Of a stretch of 64,000 nt of DNA, positions 1 through 8,281 are shown piece by piece. Both the position numbers and the translations under genes were made by a program. Below the pieces are notes generated by a model. That model was not told the DNA's origin, ran no database searches, and worked only from the letters and a program-made list of their open reading frames with translations. Numbering within the stretch: the first letter of the stretch is position 1; each line of letters opens with the position of its first letter. The stretch comes from Corticibacter populi (GTDB lineage: Bacteria > Pseudomonadota > Gammaproteobacteria > Burkholderiales > Burkholderiaceae_C): positions 1,240,001 through 1,304,000 of the forward strand of contig NZ_SGWR01000001.1 of the NCBI RefSeq assembly GCF_004217315.1. The letters are read 5' to 3'.

Positions 1-73
1 AGGTTGCGCGTTTGGCGTTGGGCGTAGAGCAGCGGCTGTTCACGCCCAACGCCAAGCCCAAAACGCGCAACCT
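1..73. repeat. Strong inverted repeat upstream of nirB
   Basis: Bases 1-13 pair perfectly with 61-73, and 14-25 pair perfectly with 42-53, leaving a 7-base bulge (54-60) and a 16-base loop. This is a 25-bp stem ending only about 10 bases before the nirB ribosome binding site (aaagga near 83-88). It could be a dispersed palindromic repeat or a leader hairpin controlling nirB; there is no T-tract after it, so it is not an obvious intrinsic terminator. The window starts exactly at its 5' edge, so any upstream context is unseen. Confidence 0.6.
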
Positions 74-97
74 CCCACAAACAAAGGAGATCCCCCG

Positions 98-2674
98 ATG
101 ACTTCCCCCTCCCTCCTCTCACCCATCCACATCCTGGTGGTCGGCAACGGCATGGTCGGCCACTACTTCGTGCAGGAGATGGTGCGCCGCCACCCTGATC
201 TGCCGGCCGCAGGTTTGCGCATCACCGTACTGGGCGAAGAGCCGCGCCCGGCCTACGACCGCGTGCACCTCTCCAGCTTCTTCAGCGGCACCTCGGCCGA
301 TGAACTGTCGATGGTCGAGCCCGGCTTCTACGACCGGCCCGGCCTGACGCTGCGCCTGAACGCGCGCGTCGCCAAAATCGAGCGCCGCAGCCACACCGCC
401 ACGCTGACGGACGGCCAAGAACTCGCTTACGACAAACTGGTGCTGGCCACCGGTTCGGTGCCCTTCGTGCCCGGCGTGCCGGGCAAGGACCGCGCGAACT
501 GCTTCGTCTACCGCACCATCGAAGACCTCGAAGCCATGCAGGCCGCCGGCGCAAAATCGAAAAGCGGCGTGGTCGTCGGCGGTGGCCTGCTGGGGCTGGA
601 ATGCGCCAAGGCGCTGCGCGACATGGGGCTGCAGACGCATGTGGTCGAGTTCGCGCCGCGCCTGATGGCCGTGCAGGTCGACGAAGGCGGCGGCAAGGTG
701 CTGCGCAGCAAGATCGAAGACCTGGGCCTGCAGGTGCACACGCAGCGCAACACCGTCGAGATCACCGATGGCGCCACGGCGCGGCATCGCATGGTGTTTG
801 CCGACGACACCTGGCTGGAGACCGACATGATCGTCTTCTCCGCTGGCATCCGCCCGCGCGACGAGTTGGCGCGCGAAGCCGTGCTGGCGATCGGCCCGCG
901 CGGCGGCGTGGCGATCGACGACCACTGCCGCAGCAGCGATGCCGCCATCTACGCCATCGGCGAATGCGCGAGCTGGAACGAACAGGTGTTCGGCCTGGTC
1001 GCACCCGGCTACGACATGGCGCGCGTGGTCGCCGCGCACATCAGCGGCGAGGCAGAGGCCGCCTTCCACGGCGCCGACCTCTCCACCAAGCTCAAGCTGA
1101 TGGGCGTGGACGTGGCCAGCGTGGGTGACGCACACGGCAAGACGCCCGGCTGCCGCAGCTTTCACTACGCCGACGAACTGCGCCAGATCTACAAGAAGAT
1201 CGTCGTCAGCACTGATGGCAAGGCGTTGATCGGCGCCGTGCTGGTCGGCGATGCGCAGGAGTTCGGCACGCTGCAGCAAATGGCGCTGAACGCCATGGCA
1301 CTGCCGGCCGATCCCGAATTCCTGATCCTGCCCGCCAGCGACGGCCAGGCCAAGCCCGGCCTGGGCGTCGATGCGCTGCCAGAGGGCGCGGTGCTGTGCT
1401 CGTGCAACAACGTCACCAAGGGCCAGATCGCGCTGGCGGTCGAAGGCGGTGCCTGCAGCATCGGCGCGCTCAAGAGCTGCACCAAGGCCGGCACCACCTG
1501 CGGCGGCTGCGTGCCGCTGGTCACGCAGGTCATGAAGGCCGAAATGGCCAAGCGCGGCATGGCCGTCAACAACCATTTGTGCGAGCACTTCCCGTATTCG
1601 CGCCAGGAGCTGTTCCACCTCATCCGCGTCGGCGAAATCAAGACCTTCGACGACCTGCTGGCCAAGCACGGCCAAGGCCTGGGCTGCGACATCTGCAAGC
1701 CGACGGCCGCCAGCATCTTCGCCTCGTGCTGGAACGAGTTCGTGCTGAAGAAGGAACACGCCGGCCTGCAGGACAGCAACGACTACTTCCTCGGCAACAT
1801 CCAGAAGGACGGCAGCTACTCGGTGGTACCACGCATGCCCGGCGGCGAAGTCACGCCCGAGGGCCTGATCGCGGTCGGCCAGGTGGCCAAGAAATACGGC
1901 CTCTACACCAAGATCACCGGCGGCCAGCGCGTGGACATGTTTGGCGCCCGCGTCGAACAATTGCCGCTGATCTGGGAGGAGCTGATCGCCGCCGGCTTCG
2001 AATCCGGCCACGCCTACGGCAAGTCGCTGCGCACGGTGAAGAGCTGCGTCGGCTCGACCTGGTGCCGCTATGGCGTGGACGACAGCGTCGGCCTGGCCGT
2101 TGCATTGGAGAACCGCTACAAGGGCCTGCGCGCGCCGCACAAGATCAAGTTCGGCGTCTCCGGCTGCACGCGCGAGTGCGCCGAGGCACAGGGCAAGGAC
2201 GTCGGCATCATCGCCACCGAGCGCGGCTGGAACCTGTATGTGTGCGGCAACGGCGGCATGAAGCCGCGCCATGCCGAACTGCTCGCCAGCGATCTGAGCA
2301 AGGACGAACTCATCGCGCTGATCGACCGCTTCCTGATGTTCTACGTGCGCACCGCCGACCGCCTGCAGCGCACCAGCACCTGGCGCGACAACCTCGAAGG
2401 TGGGCTGGACTACCTCAAGGACGTGCTCTTGAACGACAGCCTGGGCCTGGGCGCCGAGCTGGAGGCGCAGATGCAGCACGTGGTCGATACCTACCAGGAC
2501 GAGTGGCAAACCGCCATCAGCAACCCGGATATCCGCAAGCGCTTTCGCACCTTCGTCAACAGCGATGCGCCGGACGAGCACATCCAGTTCGTGCCCGAGC
2601 GCAGCCAGATCCGCCCGGCCACGCCGCAGGAAAAGCATGCCGCAGCGCCCGCGCAGCCCGCGGTGGTGGAGTAA
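98..2674 (+). CDS. nirB: Assimilatory nitrite reductase [NAD(P)H], large subunit
   Basis: This 858-residue protein is the catalytic subunit of cytoplasmic siroheme nitrite reductase, which reduces nitrite to ammonium with six electrons from NAD(P)H. The N-terminal third is a pyridine-nucleotide/FAD oxidoreductase (GNGMVG near residue 17, second nucleotide fold GGGLLGLE near 160). A BFD-like [2Fe-2S] domain follows (CSCNNV near 435 and CTKAGTTCGGC near 466). The C-terminal half carries the siroheme/[4Fe-4S] cysteines in CVGSTWC near 650 and SGCTREC near 690. Length is typical for NirB (about 850). The ATG at 98 has a good aaagga ribosome binding site. nirD follows after 3 bases, so the two are one operon, and the nitrate reductase downstream completes the nitrate-to-ammonium pathway. 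Confidence 0.96.
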   Translation: MTSPSLLSPIHILVVGNGMVGHYFVQEMVRRHPDLPAAGLRITVLGEEPRPAYDRVHLSSFFSGTSADELSMVEPGFYDRPGLTLRLNARVAKIERRSHTATLTDGQELAYDKLVLATGSVPFVPGVPGKDRANCFVYRTIEDLEAMQAAGAKSKSGVVVGGGLLGLECAKALRDMGLQTHVVEFAPRLMAVQVDEGGGKVLRSKIEDLGLQVHTQRNTVEITDGATARHRMVFADDTWLETDMIVFSAGIRPRDELAREAVLAIGPRGGVAIDDHCRSSDAAIYAIGECASWNEQVFGLVAPGYDMARVVAAHISGEAEAAFHGADLSTKLKLMGVDVASVGDAHGKTPGCRSFHYADELRQIYKKIVVSTDGKALIGAVLVGDAQEFGTLQQMALNAMALPADPEFLILPASDGQAKPGLGVDALPEGAVLCSCNNVTKGQIALAVEGGACSIGALKSCTKAGTTCGGCVPLVTQVMKAEMAKRGMAVNNHLCEHFPYSRQELFHLIRVGEIKTFDDLLAKHGQGLGCDICKPTAASIFASCWNEFVLKKEHAGLQDSNDYFLGNIQKDGSYSVVPRMPGGEVTPEGLIAVGQVAKKYGLYTKITGGQRVDMFGARVEQLPLIWEELIAAGFESGHAYGKSLRTVKSCVGSTWCRYGVDDSVGLAVALENRYKGLRAPHKIKFGVSGCTRECAEAQGKDVGIIATERGWNLYVCGNGGMKPRHAELLASDLSKDELIALIDRFLMFYVRTADRLQRTSTWRDNLEGGLDYLKDVLLNDSLGLGAELEAQMQHVVDTYQDEWQTAISNPDIRKRFRTFVNSDAPDEHIQFVPERSQIRPATPQEKHAAAPAQPAVVE

Positions 2675-2677
2675 GCC

Positions 2678-3064
2678 ATGACCGCCATTGCCACTTCTGC
2701 CACTTCTGCCGTACCCGCCACCTTGGCCGCTCCGGCCCACGAAGCCACCTGGCAGCCGGTCTGCCCGCTGGCCGACATCTGGCCGAGCACCGGCGTCTGC
2801 GCGCTGGTGCAAGGCCGCCAGGTCGCCATCTTCCACCTGGCCGATGGGCGCCTGTTCGCCCTCGACAACCACGACCCCAAGAGCGACGCCAACGTGCTCT
2901 CGCGCGGCATCGTCGGCGACATCGCCGGCGAGCCGGTGGTGGCCTCGCCGATCTACAAGCAGCACTACCGGCTGCGCACCGGCGAGTGCGTGGAAGAGCC
3001 TGAAATCACACTGCGCACCTATGCTGTGGAGGTGCGCGATGGCATGGTGTGGGTGCAGGCATGA
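2678..3064 (+). CDS. nirD: Nitrite reductase [NAD(P)H], small subunit
   Basis: This 128-residue protein is the small subunit of the NirBD nitrite reductase. It has the Rieske-like beta fold of the NirD family (DGRLFALDNHDP near residue 60, SPIYKQHYRL near 95) but I see no CxH...CxxH iron-sulfur ligands, which is usual for NirD; its role is taken to be structural or modulatory for NirB. It begins 3 bases after the nirB stop and is surely cotranscribed with it. The first 25 residues are Ala/Thr/Pro-rich with a short repeat (ATSATSAVPAT), a non-conserved extension. An 0.8 kb repeat-rich gap follows. Confidence 0.93.
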   Translation: MTAIATSATSAVPATLAAPAHEATWQPVCPLADIWPSTGVCALVQGRQVAIFHLADGRLFALDNHDPKSDANVLSRGIVGDIAGEPVVASPIYKQHYRLRTGECVEEPEITLRTYAVEVRDGMVWVQA

Positions 3065-3112
3065 AGGCTGCCAATCGCCTCAATCCCGACACTCGCGGCT
3101 CAGCGCCACGAG

Positions 3113-3150
3113 CCCCTCTCCCCTCGTGGGAGAGGGGTTGGGGAGAGGGG
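3113..3150. repeat. Short GC-rich palindromic repeat
   Basis: CCCCTCTCCC, then ctcgt, then GGGAGAGGGG forms a perfect 10-bp stem, followed by a further ttggggagagggg tract. From memory, this kind of palindrome is dispersed between genes in many proteobacteria. It lies about 50 bases after nirD, where it may end or attenuate the nirBD transcript. Confidence 0.6.
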
Positions 3151-3218
3151 GCGCGCATCCGCCTGGATGCGCTTGCAGTAGCTGGTGTTGTGCAGCAAAC
3201 AGCCGCTTGCTGCTTACA

Positions 3219-3772
3219 CAGGGCAGAGGCCGGGATGTGCGCCCGGCGGCGCACCTACTTTCTTTGGTTCGCCAAAGAAAGTAGGCAAAGAAAACGACCC
3301 CTGCCTTGCGGTTTTTGCTTCGCAAAAATCCCTTGCGCTTCTCACACCGGGCGGGAGACCTCGGAAACTCGCTGCGCTGCGCTCCGCTCAGACAGCCGAG
3401 GTCTCTTTTTCCGCCCGGCGCTGCGATGCTCAGCCGCAAAAAGGGGGTGGGATACCCCAGGTAAAAAAAGCCAGCGACTCCGACTCCCCTACCAAGACTC
3501 GCTGCCGGTAACAAGTCATCAGTCTTGGTGCGCCGGTCTCCCAACCCCTTCTGCCGGGCTGAGCACCACAGGGCTTGGCGGAAAAAGAACCTTCGGCTGT
3601 CTGAGCGGAGCGCCAGCGCAGCGAGTTTCCGAAGGTTCCCGCCGAGTCCGAGGAGCACAAGGCATCCCGCGCAGCGGGACCCGGCAGCAGGGGTCGTTTT
3701 CTTTGGTTCCTTTCTTTGTCGACACAAAGAAAGGAACTGCGCCGCCGGGCGCACATCCCGGCCTCAGCCCTG
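3219..3772. repeat. 554-bp composite element: two diverged repeat copies facing each other
   Basis: The left arm (3219-3455) and right arm (3535-3772) are imperfect reverse complements. Shared blocks include the ends (cagggc...aggccgggatgtgcgcc on the left, its complement on the right), a stem containing cttt(c)tttg palindromes at about 3257-3292 and 3701-3735, a block ggaaactcgctgcgctg followed by gctccgctcagacagccga, and tttttccgcc. The 79-base centre (3456-3534) is unpaired. Within each arm smaller palindromes also occur (tttctttgg/ccaaagaaa). Apparent reading frames across it are not coding: they occur in all six frames and resemble no family. It looks like two head-to-head copies of a dispersed non-coding repeat inserted between nirD and the nitrate reductase gene. 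Confidence 0.75.
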
Positions 3773-3810
3773 TCCAGGCGACGAACGCCAATGACTGGCA
3801 ACCACGCGAA

Positions 3811-3848
3811 CGGCGGGTTACGCCTTCAGCTAACCCACCCTACGGCGG
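3811..3848. repeat. Short palindromic repeat (GGCGGGTTA/TAACCCACC type)
   Basis: GGCGGGTTA at about 3812-3820 and TAACCCACC at about 3831-3839 form a stem around cgccttcagc, followed by ctacggcggg. From memory, this GGGTTA...TAACCC motif is a common dispersed intergenic repeat in beta- and gammaproteobacteria. It sits directly upstream of the nitrate reductase start at 3873, so the promoter for that gene must be inside or between these repeats; I cannot identify one. Confidence 0.5.
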
Positions 3849-3872
3849 GACCAGAAAACACTGGATCCGCCC

Positions 3873-6800
3873 ATGACCGAAGTCCCATCCGTCTGCCCCT
3901 ACTGCGGCGTTGGCTGCGGCATGACCCTCCACGTCGATCAAGGCAAGGTGGTCAAGGTCTCCGGCCTCAAAACCCATCCAACCAATTTCGGACGCCTGTG
4001 CACCAAGGGCGCCACCAGCGCCCAGGCACTGCAAGGCTCCGGTCGCATGGAATCCGCGTTCTTGCGCACCGACCGGCAGCGCGAGCCGGTGCAGATCCAG
4101 ATGGACGAGGCCATCACCCAGACCGCCCGGCGCCTCAAGACCATCCTCGACGAACACGGCCCCGACGCCCTCTCCTTCTACGTCTCCGGCCAAATGTCGC
4201 TGGAAGCGCAATACCTCGCCAACAAGCTGGCCAAGGGCTACATCGGCACCAATCAGATCGAATCGAACTCGCGCCTGTGCATGGCCAGCGCCGGCAGCGG
4301 CTACAAGCTCTCGCTGGGCTCCGACGGCCCGCCGGGCTCCTACCAGGACTTCGATCAGGCCGATGTGTTCTTCGTGATCGGCGCCAACATGGCCGATTGC
4401 CATCCGATCCTGTTCCTGCGCATGATGGACCGGGTCAAGGCCGGCGCCAAGCTGATCGTGGTGGACCCGCGCCGCAACACCACGGCGGACAAGGCCCATC
4501 TGTTCCTGCAGATCCAACCGGGCACCGACCTCGCCCTGCTCAACGGCTTGCTGCACCTGCTGCATGCGGGCGGCCACACCGACGCCGAGTTCATCGACCA
4601 GTTCACCGAGGGTTGGGAAGCCATACCGGCCTTCCTGGCCGACTACACGCCCGACAAGGTAAGCGCCATCACCGGTATCCCAGAGGCGGACATTCGCCAG
4701 GCCGCCACCATGATCGGCGAGGCCAAGGCCTGGATGAGCTGCTGGACCATGGGCCTGAACCAAAGCACCCACGGCACCTGGCACACCAACGCCCTCTGCA
4801 ACTTACACCTGGCCACCGGCGCGATCTGCCAACCCGGCAGCGGCCCGTTCTCGCTGACGGGCCAGCCCAACGCCATGGGCGGGCGCGAGATGGGCTACAT
4901 GGGGCCGGGCCTGCCGGGCCAGCGCGCGGTGCTGGTCGAAGAAGACCGCCACTTCGTCGAAGACGCCTGGGGCGTGCCGCGCGGCACCCTGCACACGCGC
5001 CTGGTCGGCGGCACCGTGGCGCTGTTCGAGCGCATGGCCGCCGGCGACATCAAGGCCTGCTGGATCATCTGCACCAACCCGGTGGCCTCGGTGGCCAACC
5101 GCCAGAACGTCATCGCCGGCCTGCGGCAGGCCGAAATGGTCATCACGCAGGACGCCTTTCTCGACACCGAAACCAACCGTTACGCCGACATACTGCTGCC
5201 CGGTGCCTTGTGGGCCGAAGCCGAAGGCGTGATGATCAACTCCGAGCGCAACCTCACGTTGATGCAAAAGGCCGTCGACCCGCCCGGCCAGGCACTGCCG
5301 GACTGGCAGATCATCGCCCGCGTGGCCTGTGAGATGGGCTATGCCGAGGCCTTCAGCTACGCCAGCGCCGAGGAGGTGTTCGAGGAAATCAAGCGCTTCT
5401 GGAACCCGAAGACCGGCTATGACATCCGCGGCGCCAGCTACAGCCGCCTGCGCGCAACCCCGCTGCAGTGGCCCTGCCCGCCCGATGATGCCGAAGACCG
5501 CCACCCGATCCGCTACCTCAACGATGGCGTCAGCCAGACGCTGAAGACCCAGGACGACGGCACGCCACCACGCATCGCCTTCGCCACGCCCAGCGGCAAG
5601 GGCGTGTTCTTCGCCCGCCCGCACGGTGAGCCGGCCGAGATGCCGGATGCCGACTTTCCCTTCGTGCTCAACACCGGCCGCCTGCAGCACCAATGGCACA
5701 CGCTGACCAAGACCGGCAAGATCCCGGCGCTGAACAAGCTCAACCCCGGCCCCTTCGTGGAAATCCACCCCGAAGACGCGGCGGCGCTGGGCATCCGGGA
5801 CAAGGATCGCGTGGAAATCCGCTCCCGGCGCGGCCGCGCCGTACTGCCCGCCGTAGTGATCGACCGGGTGCGCGCCGGCAACTGCTTCGCGCCCTTTCAC
5901 TGGAACGACGCGTACGGGGAGCATCTGGCCATCAATGCCGTCACCAGCGACGCCATCGATCCGCTGTCGCAGCAACCGGAATTCAAGTTCAGCGCCGTTG
6001 CGCTGTGCCGCCTCGCACCGGAGCCCTCGCTCACGCCCGACACACCTGACGCCCAGACCGCCCCGGCGGTGGGCGACGCCGTTGCGATGGACACCATGCC
6101 GTGCGCCGTCACAACCGCGGCGAACATCCACTCGAGGGAGCACCACACCATGCCCATCCATGCACTGGCCCGATTGCTGGGCATCGAGACCTCCCCCATG
6201 CCTGCTCTGGAGCCCCACGAGCAACTGTATCTGCAAGGTTTTCTCACCGGCCTGCACAGCGAGGAAGCCCGCAAGCTGGGCGGTGTGCCCACCTTGCCGG
6301 CCACCGCGCCACTGTCGCCCGCCAAGCGGGCACTGGTCGATGGCATGCTGGCAGGCCTGTTCTCGCGCACCTGGCTGCCATCCGGTGCGGCAATGACGTG
6401 TGATACGGCGCAGGACGGCGCGCTCGCAGCCGCGCTGCCCGCCACGGCGAGCCCGGCCGAGGTGCCCACAGTGACCGTGCTATGGGCGTCACAGACCGGC
6501 AATGCCGAAGACTTTGCCGCCCGTTGCGCCGCGCGCCTGCGGGAGCAGGGCTGCAAGGTCACGCTGACGGGCATGGGCGCCTGCAAACTGGGAGACATTC
6601 CCGCGCAAGGGCCTCTGCTGCTGATCACCAGCACCTTCGGCGACGGTGATCCCCCCGACAACGGCACCACGTTCTGGCAAGCGCTGCAAAGCGATGCGGC
6701 GACGCGCCTCAAGGACGCCAGTTTCTCGGTGCTGGCCTTCGGCGACTCCAGCTATGACCAGTTCTGCGGCTTCGGGCGCCAACTCGACGCACGCCTGGAG

Positions 6801-8120
6801 GCACTGGGCGCGCGCCGCCTCGCGCCCCGCATCGACTGCGAACCCGACTACCAGGATACGGCCGAGGGCTGGCTCACGGCGGTCTGCCAGGCGCTGGCCG
6901 CCCAGGCTCAGCCAACCGCTGCGGCTCAACCGGTGTTGGGGAGCCAGGGCGACAGCGCCCCCCTCTCGGCGAGCGCCAAGCCGCAGGATGAAAAATCCAT
7001 GGCCTTCAGCAAGCAACAGCCCCTGCGCACCCGGCTGCTGGTGAACCGGCTGCTCAATACCGAAAGCACCGGCAAGGAAACCCGCCAGTTCGCCTTCGAC
7101 CTGAAAGAATCCGGCCTGCACTACGAGGCCGGCGATGCGCTGGGCGTGTGGCCCACCAACTGCCCCGAGTTGGTGGCCGACATGTTGACGGCCTTGCAGC
7201 TGCCGGCGTCGGCGCCCGTATCGGTTCAGGGCGTGGGCGAGCTGCCGATCGCCGAAGCATTGCGGTGCCACCATGACATCGCGAAGATCACCAGCGACAT
7301 CCTCGGCTTCATCGGTCAACGCTCCGGTAGCCAGATGCTGGCCGACCTGCTCAAACCCGAGCACGCCCAAGACCTCAAGCAATGGCTGTGGGGCCGCCAG
7401 ATCATCGACCTGCTGGAGGAATTCCCGATCCAGGTCAACGCGCAAGAATGGCTCACCGCGCTCAAGCGCCTGCAGCCGCGCCTGTATTCCATCTCCTCCA
7501 GCCCCAAGGCGCAGGAGGGTGAAGTCCACCTCACCGTCTCCACCGTACGCTATGCCCACCATGGCAAAGCCCGGCGGGGCGTGTGCTCGACCTTCCTGGC
7601 CGATCGCGCGGACGGGATCGACGTGCCCATCTTCGTGCAGAAATCGGCGCACTTCCGCCCGCCCGCTGACGGTGACACCCCCATGATCATGGTCGGCCCC
7701 GGCACCGGCATCGCACCGTTCCGCGCCTTTCTGCACGAGCGCCAGGCCATCGGCGCCACCGGCCGCAACTGGCTGTTCTTCGGCGAGCAGCACGCCGCCA
7801 CCGATTTCTACTACCGCGACGAGATCGAAGGCATGCTCAAGGGTGGCACGCTGCACCGCCTCGACACCGCGTTCTCGCGCGACCAGCAGGACAAGCTCTA
7901 CGTGCAGCACCGCATGCGCGAACAGGGCCGGCCGCTGTGGGAGTGGCTGCAGCAAGGCGCCCACTTCTATGTCTGCGGCGACGCCAGCCGCATGGCCAAG
8001 GACGTGCATCAGGCGCTCGTCGAGATCGCCTGCCAGCATGGCGGCCTGGCACCCCAAGACGCCGAAGCCTATGTGACACGCATGGCGCAGGAACGGCGCT
8101 ATGTCAGGGACGTGTACTAG
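3873..8120 (+). CDS. nasA: Nitrate reductase fused to CysJ-like NADPH flavoprotein reductase
   Basis: This 1415-residue fusion should reduce nitrate to nitrite in the cytoplasm using NADPH. Residues 1-715 are a NasA/NarB-type molybdopterin oxidoreductase: CPYCGVGCG near 8-16 and LCTKGA near 48 bind [4Fe-4S], and the molybdopterin dinucleotide-binding domain lies near 600-710. Residues 715-760 are an Ala/Pro/Thr-rich linker. Residues 760-1415 resemble sulfite reductase alpha subunit CysJ: flavodoxin (WASQTGNAEDF near 868, FGDSSYD near 955), FAD domain (RLYSISSS near 1203), NADPH domain (GPGTGIAPFRAF near 1273) and the C-terminal YVRDVY. The inferred path is NADPH-FAD-FMN-[4Fe-4S]-Mo. A plausible ribosome binding site and in-frame ATG lie inside the gene at 6134-6152. 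The stop codon lies in the terminal repeat of the next element. Family assignments are secure; cofactor use is inferred. Confidence 0.92.
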   Translation: MTEVPSVCPYCGVGCGMTLHVDQGKVVKVSGLKTHPTNFGRLCTKGATSAQALQGSGRMESAFLRTDRQREPVQIQMDEAITQTARRLKTILDEHGPDALSFYVSGQMSLEAQYLANKLAKGYIGTNQIESNSRLCMASAGSGYKLSLGSDGPPGSYQDFDQADVFFVIGANMADCHPILFLRMMDRVKAGAKLIVVDPRRNTTADKAHLFLQIQPGTDLALLNGLLHLLHAGGHTDAEFIDQFTEGWEAIPAFLADYTPDKVSAITGIPEADIRQAATMIGEAKAWMSCWTMGLNQSTHGTWHTNALCNLHLATGAICQPGSGPFSLTGQPNAMGGREMGYMGPGLPGQRAVLVEEDRHFVEDAWGVPRGTLHTRLVGGTVALFERMAAGDIKACWIICTNPVASVANRQNVIAGLRQAEMVITQDAFLDTETNRYADILLPGALWAEAEGVMINSERNLTLMQKAVDPPGQALPDWQIIARVACEMGYAEAFSYASAEEVFEEIKRFWNPKTGYDIRGASYSRLRATPLQWPCPPDDAEDRHPIRYLNDGVSQTLKTQDDGTPPRIAFATPSGKGVFFARPHGEPAEMPDADFPFVLNTGRLQHQWHTLTKTGKIPALNKLNPGPFVEIHPEDAAALGIRDKDRVEIRSRRGRAVLPAVVIDRVRAGNCFAPFHWNDAYGEHLAINAVTSDAIDPLSQQPEFKFSAVALCRLAPEPSLTPDTPDAQTAPAVGDAVAMDTMPCAVTTAANIHSREHHTMPIHALARLLGIETSPMPALEPHEQLYLQGFLTGLHSEEARKLGGVPTLPATAPLSPAKRALVDGMLAGLFSRTWLPSGAAMTCDTAQDGALAAALPATASPAEVPTVTVLWASQTGNAEDFAARCAARLREQGCKVTLTGMGACKLGDIPAQGPLLLITSTFGDGDPPDNGTTFWQALQSDAATRLKDASFSVLAFGDSSYDQFCGFGRQLDARLEALGARRLAPRIDCEPDYQDTAEGWLTAVCQALAAQAQPTAAAQPVLGSQGDSAPLSASAKPQDEKSMAFSKQQPLRTRLLVNRLLNTESTGKETRQFAFDLKESGLHYEAGDALGVWPTNCPELVADMLTALQLPASAPVSVQGVGELPIAEALRCHHDIAKITSDILGFIGQRSGSQMLADLLKPEHAQDLKQWLWGRQIIDLLEEFPIQVNAQEWLTALKRLQPRLYSISSSPKAQEGEVHLTVSTVRYAHHGKARRGVCSTFLADRADGIDVPIFVQKSAHFRPPADGDTPMIMVGPGTGIAPFRAFLHERQAIGATGRNWLFFGEQHAATDFYYRDEIEGMLKGGTLHRLDTAFSRDQQDKLYVQHRMREQGRPLWEWLQQGAHFYVCGDASRMAKDVHQALVEIACQHGGLAPQDAEAYVTRMAQERRYVRDVY
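6134..6152 (+). promoter_or_regulatory. Internal ribosome binding site and ATG inside the nitrate reductase fusion
   Basis: GAGGGAG at 6134-6140 lies 9 bases before an in-frame ATG at 6150. This falls exactly at the linker/reductase boundary (codon 760). Translation from here would give a free-standing 656-residue CysJ-like reductase, close to the normal length of such proteins. It may be a relic of two formerly separate genes or a functioning second start. Confidence 0.45.
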
Positions 8121-8281
8121 TGTCTCGTCACCCATCAAATGCCGGTCTGTGCTTGCCCTCGAATCACATCGCCGCGTTGCAGTCCTTGCCCAGACGGCCA
8201 GTCTGGGCTGCGGCCTGCGCCTTGCGCTGCGATCCGATGGCCGCGCACAGCCTGCGACATCGGATGCGTGACGCGACACTA
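8118..8281. repeat. MITE-like repeat with 14-bp terminal inverted repeats
   Basis: The ends tagtgtctcgtcac (8118-8131) and gtgacgcgacacta (8268-8281) are inverted repeats with one mismatch. Inside, 29 bases at 8184-8212 are identical to 44207-44235 and contain the palindrome cccagac-ggcca-gtctggg. The element has no coding capacity. Its first three bases are the TAG stop codon of the nitrate reductase fusion, so the insertion set, or coincides with, the end of that protein. Confidence 0.65.

Noticed and set aside
119-2965. A 948-codon open frame on the minus strand opposite nirB and nirD
   Set aside because: It is the antisense shadow of strongly recognisable plus-strand genes in GC-rich DNA; its translation is rich in His/Ala/Gly/Asp with no family motif.
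3219-3772. Insertion sequence or CRISPR array in the repeat-rich gap
   Set aside because: No transposase, no regularly spaced identical repeats; the structure is two facing diverged copies of one non-coding repeat.
3049-3876. Overlapping open frames of 80-275 codons on both strands between nirD and the nitrate reductase gene
   Set aside because: They coincide with the inverted repeat element, exist in several frames at once and resemble no protein family.
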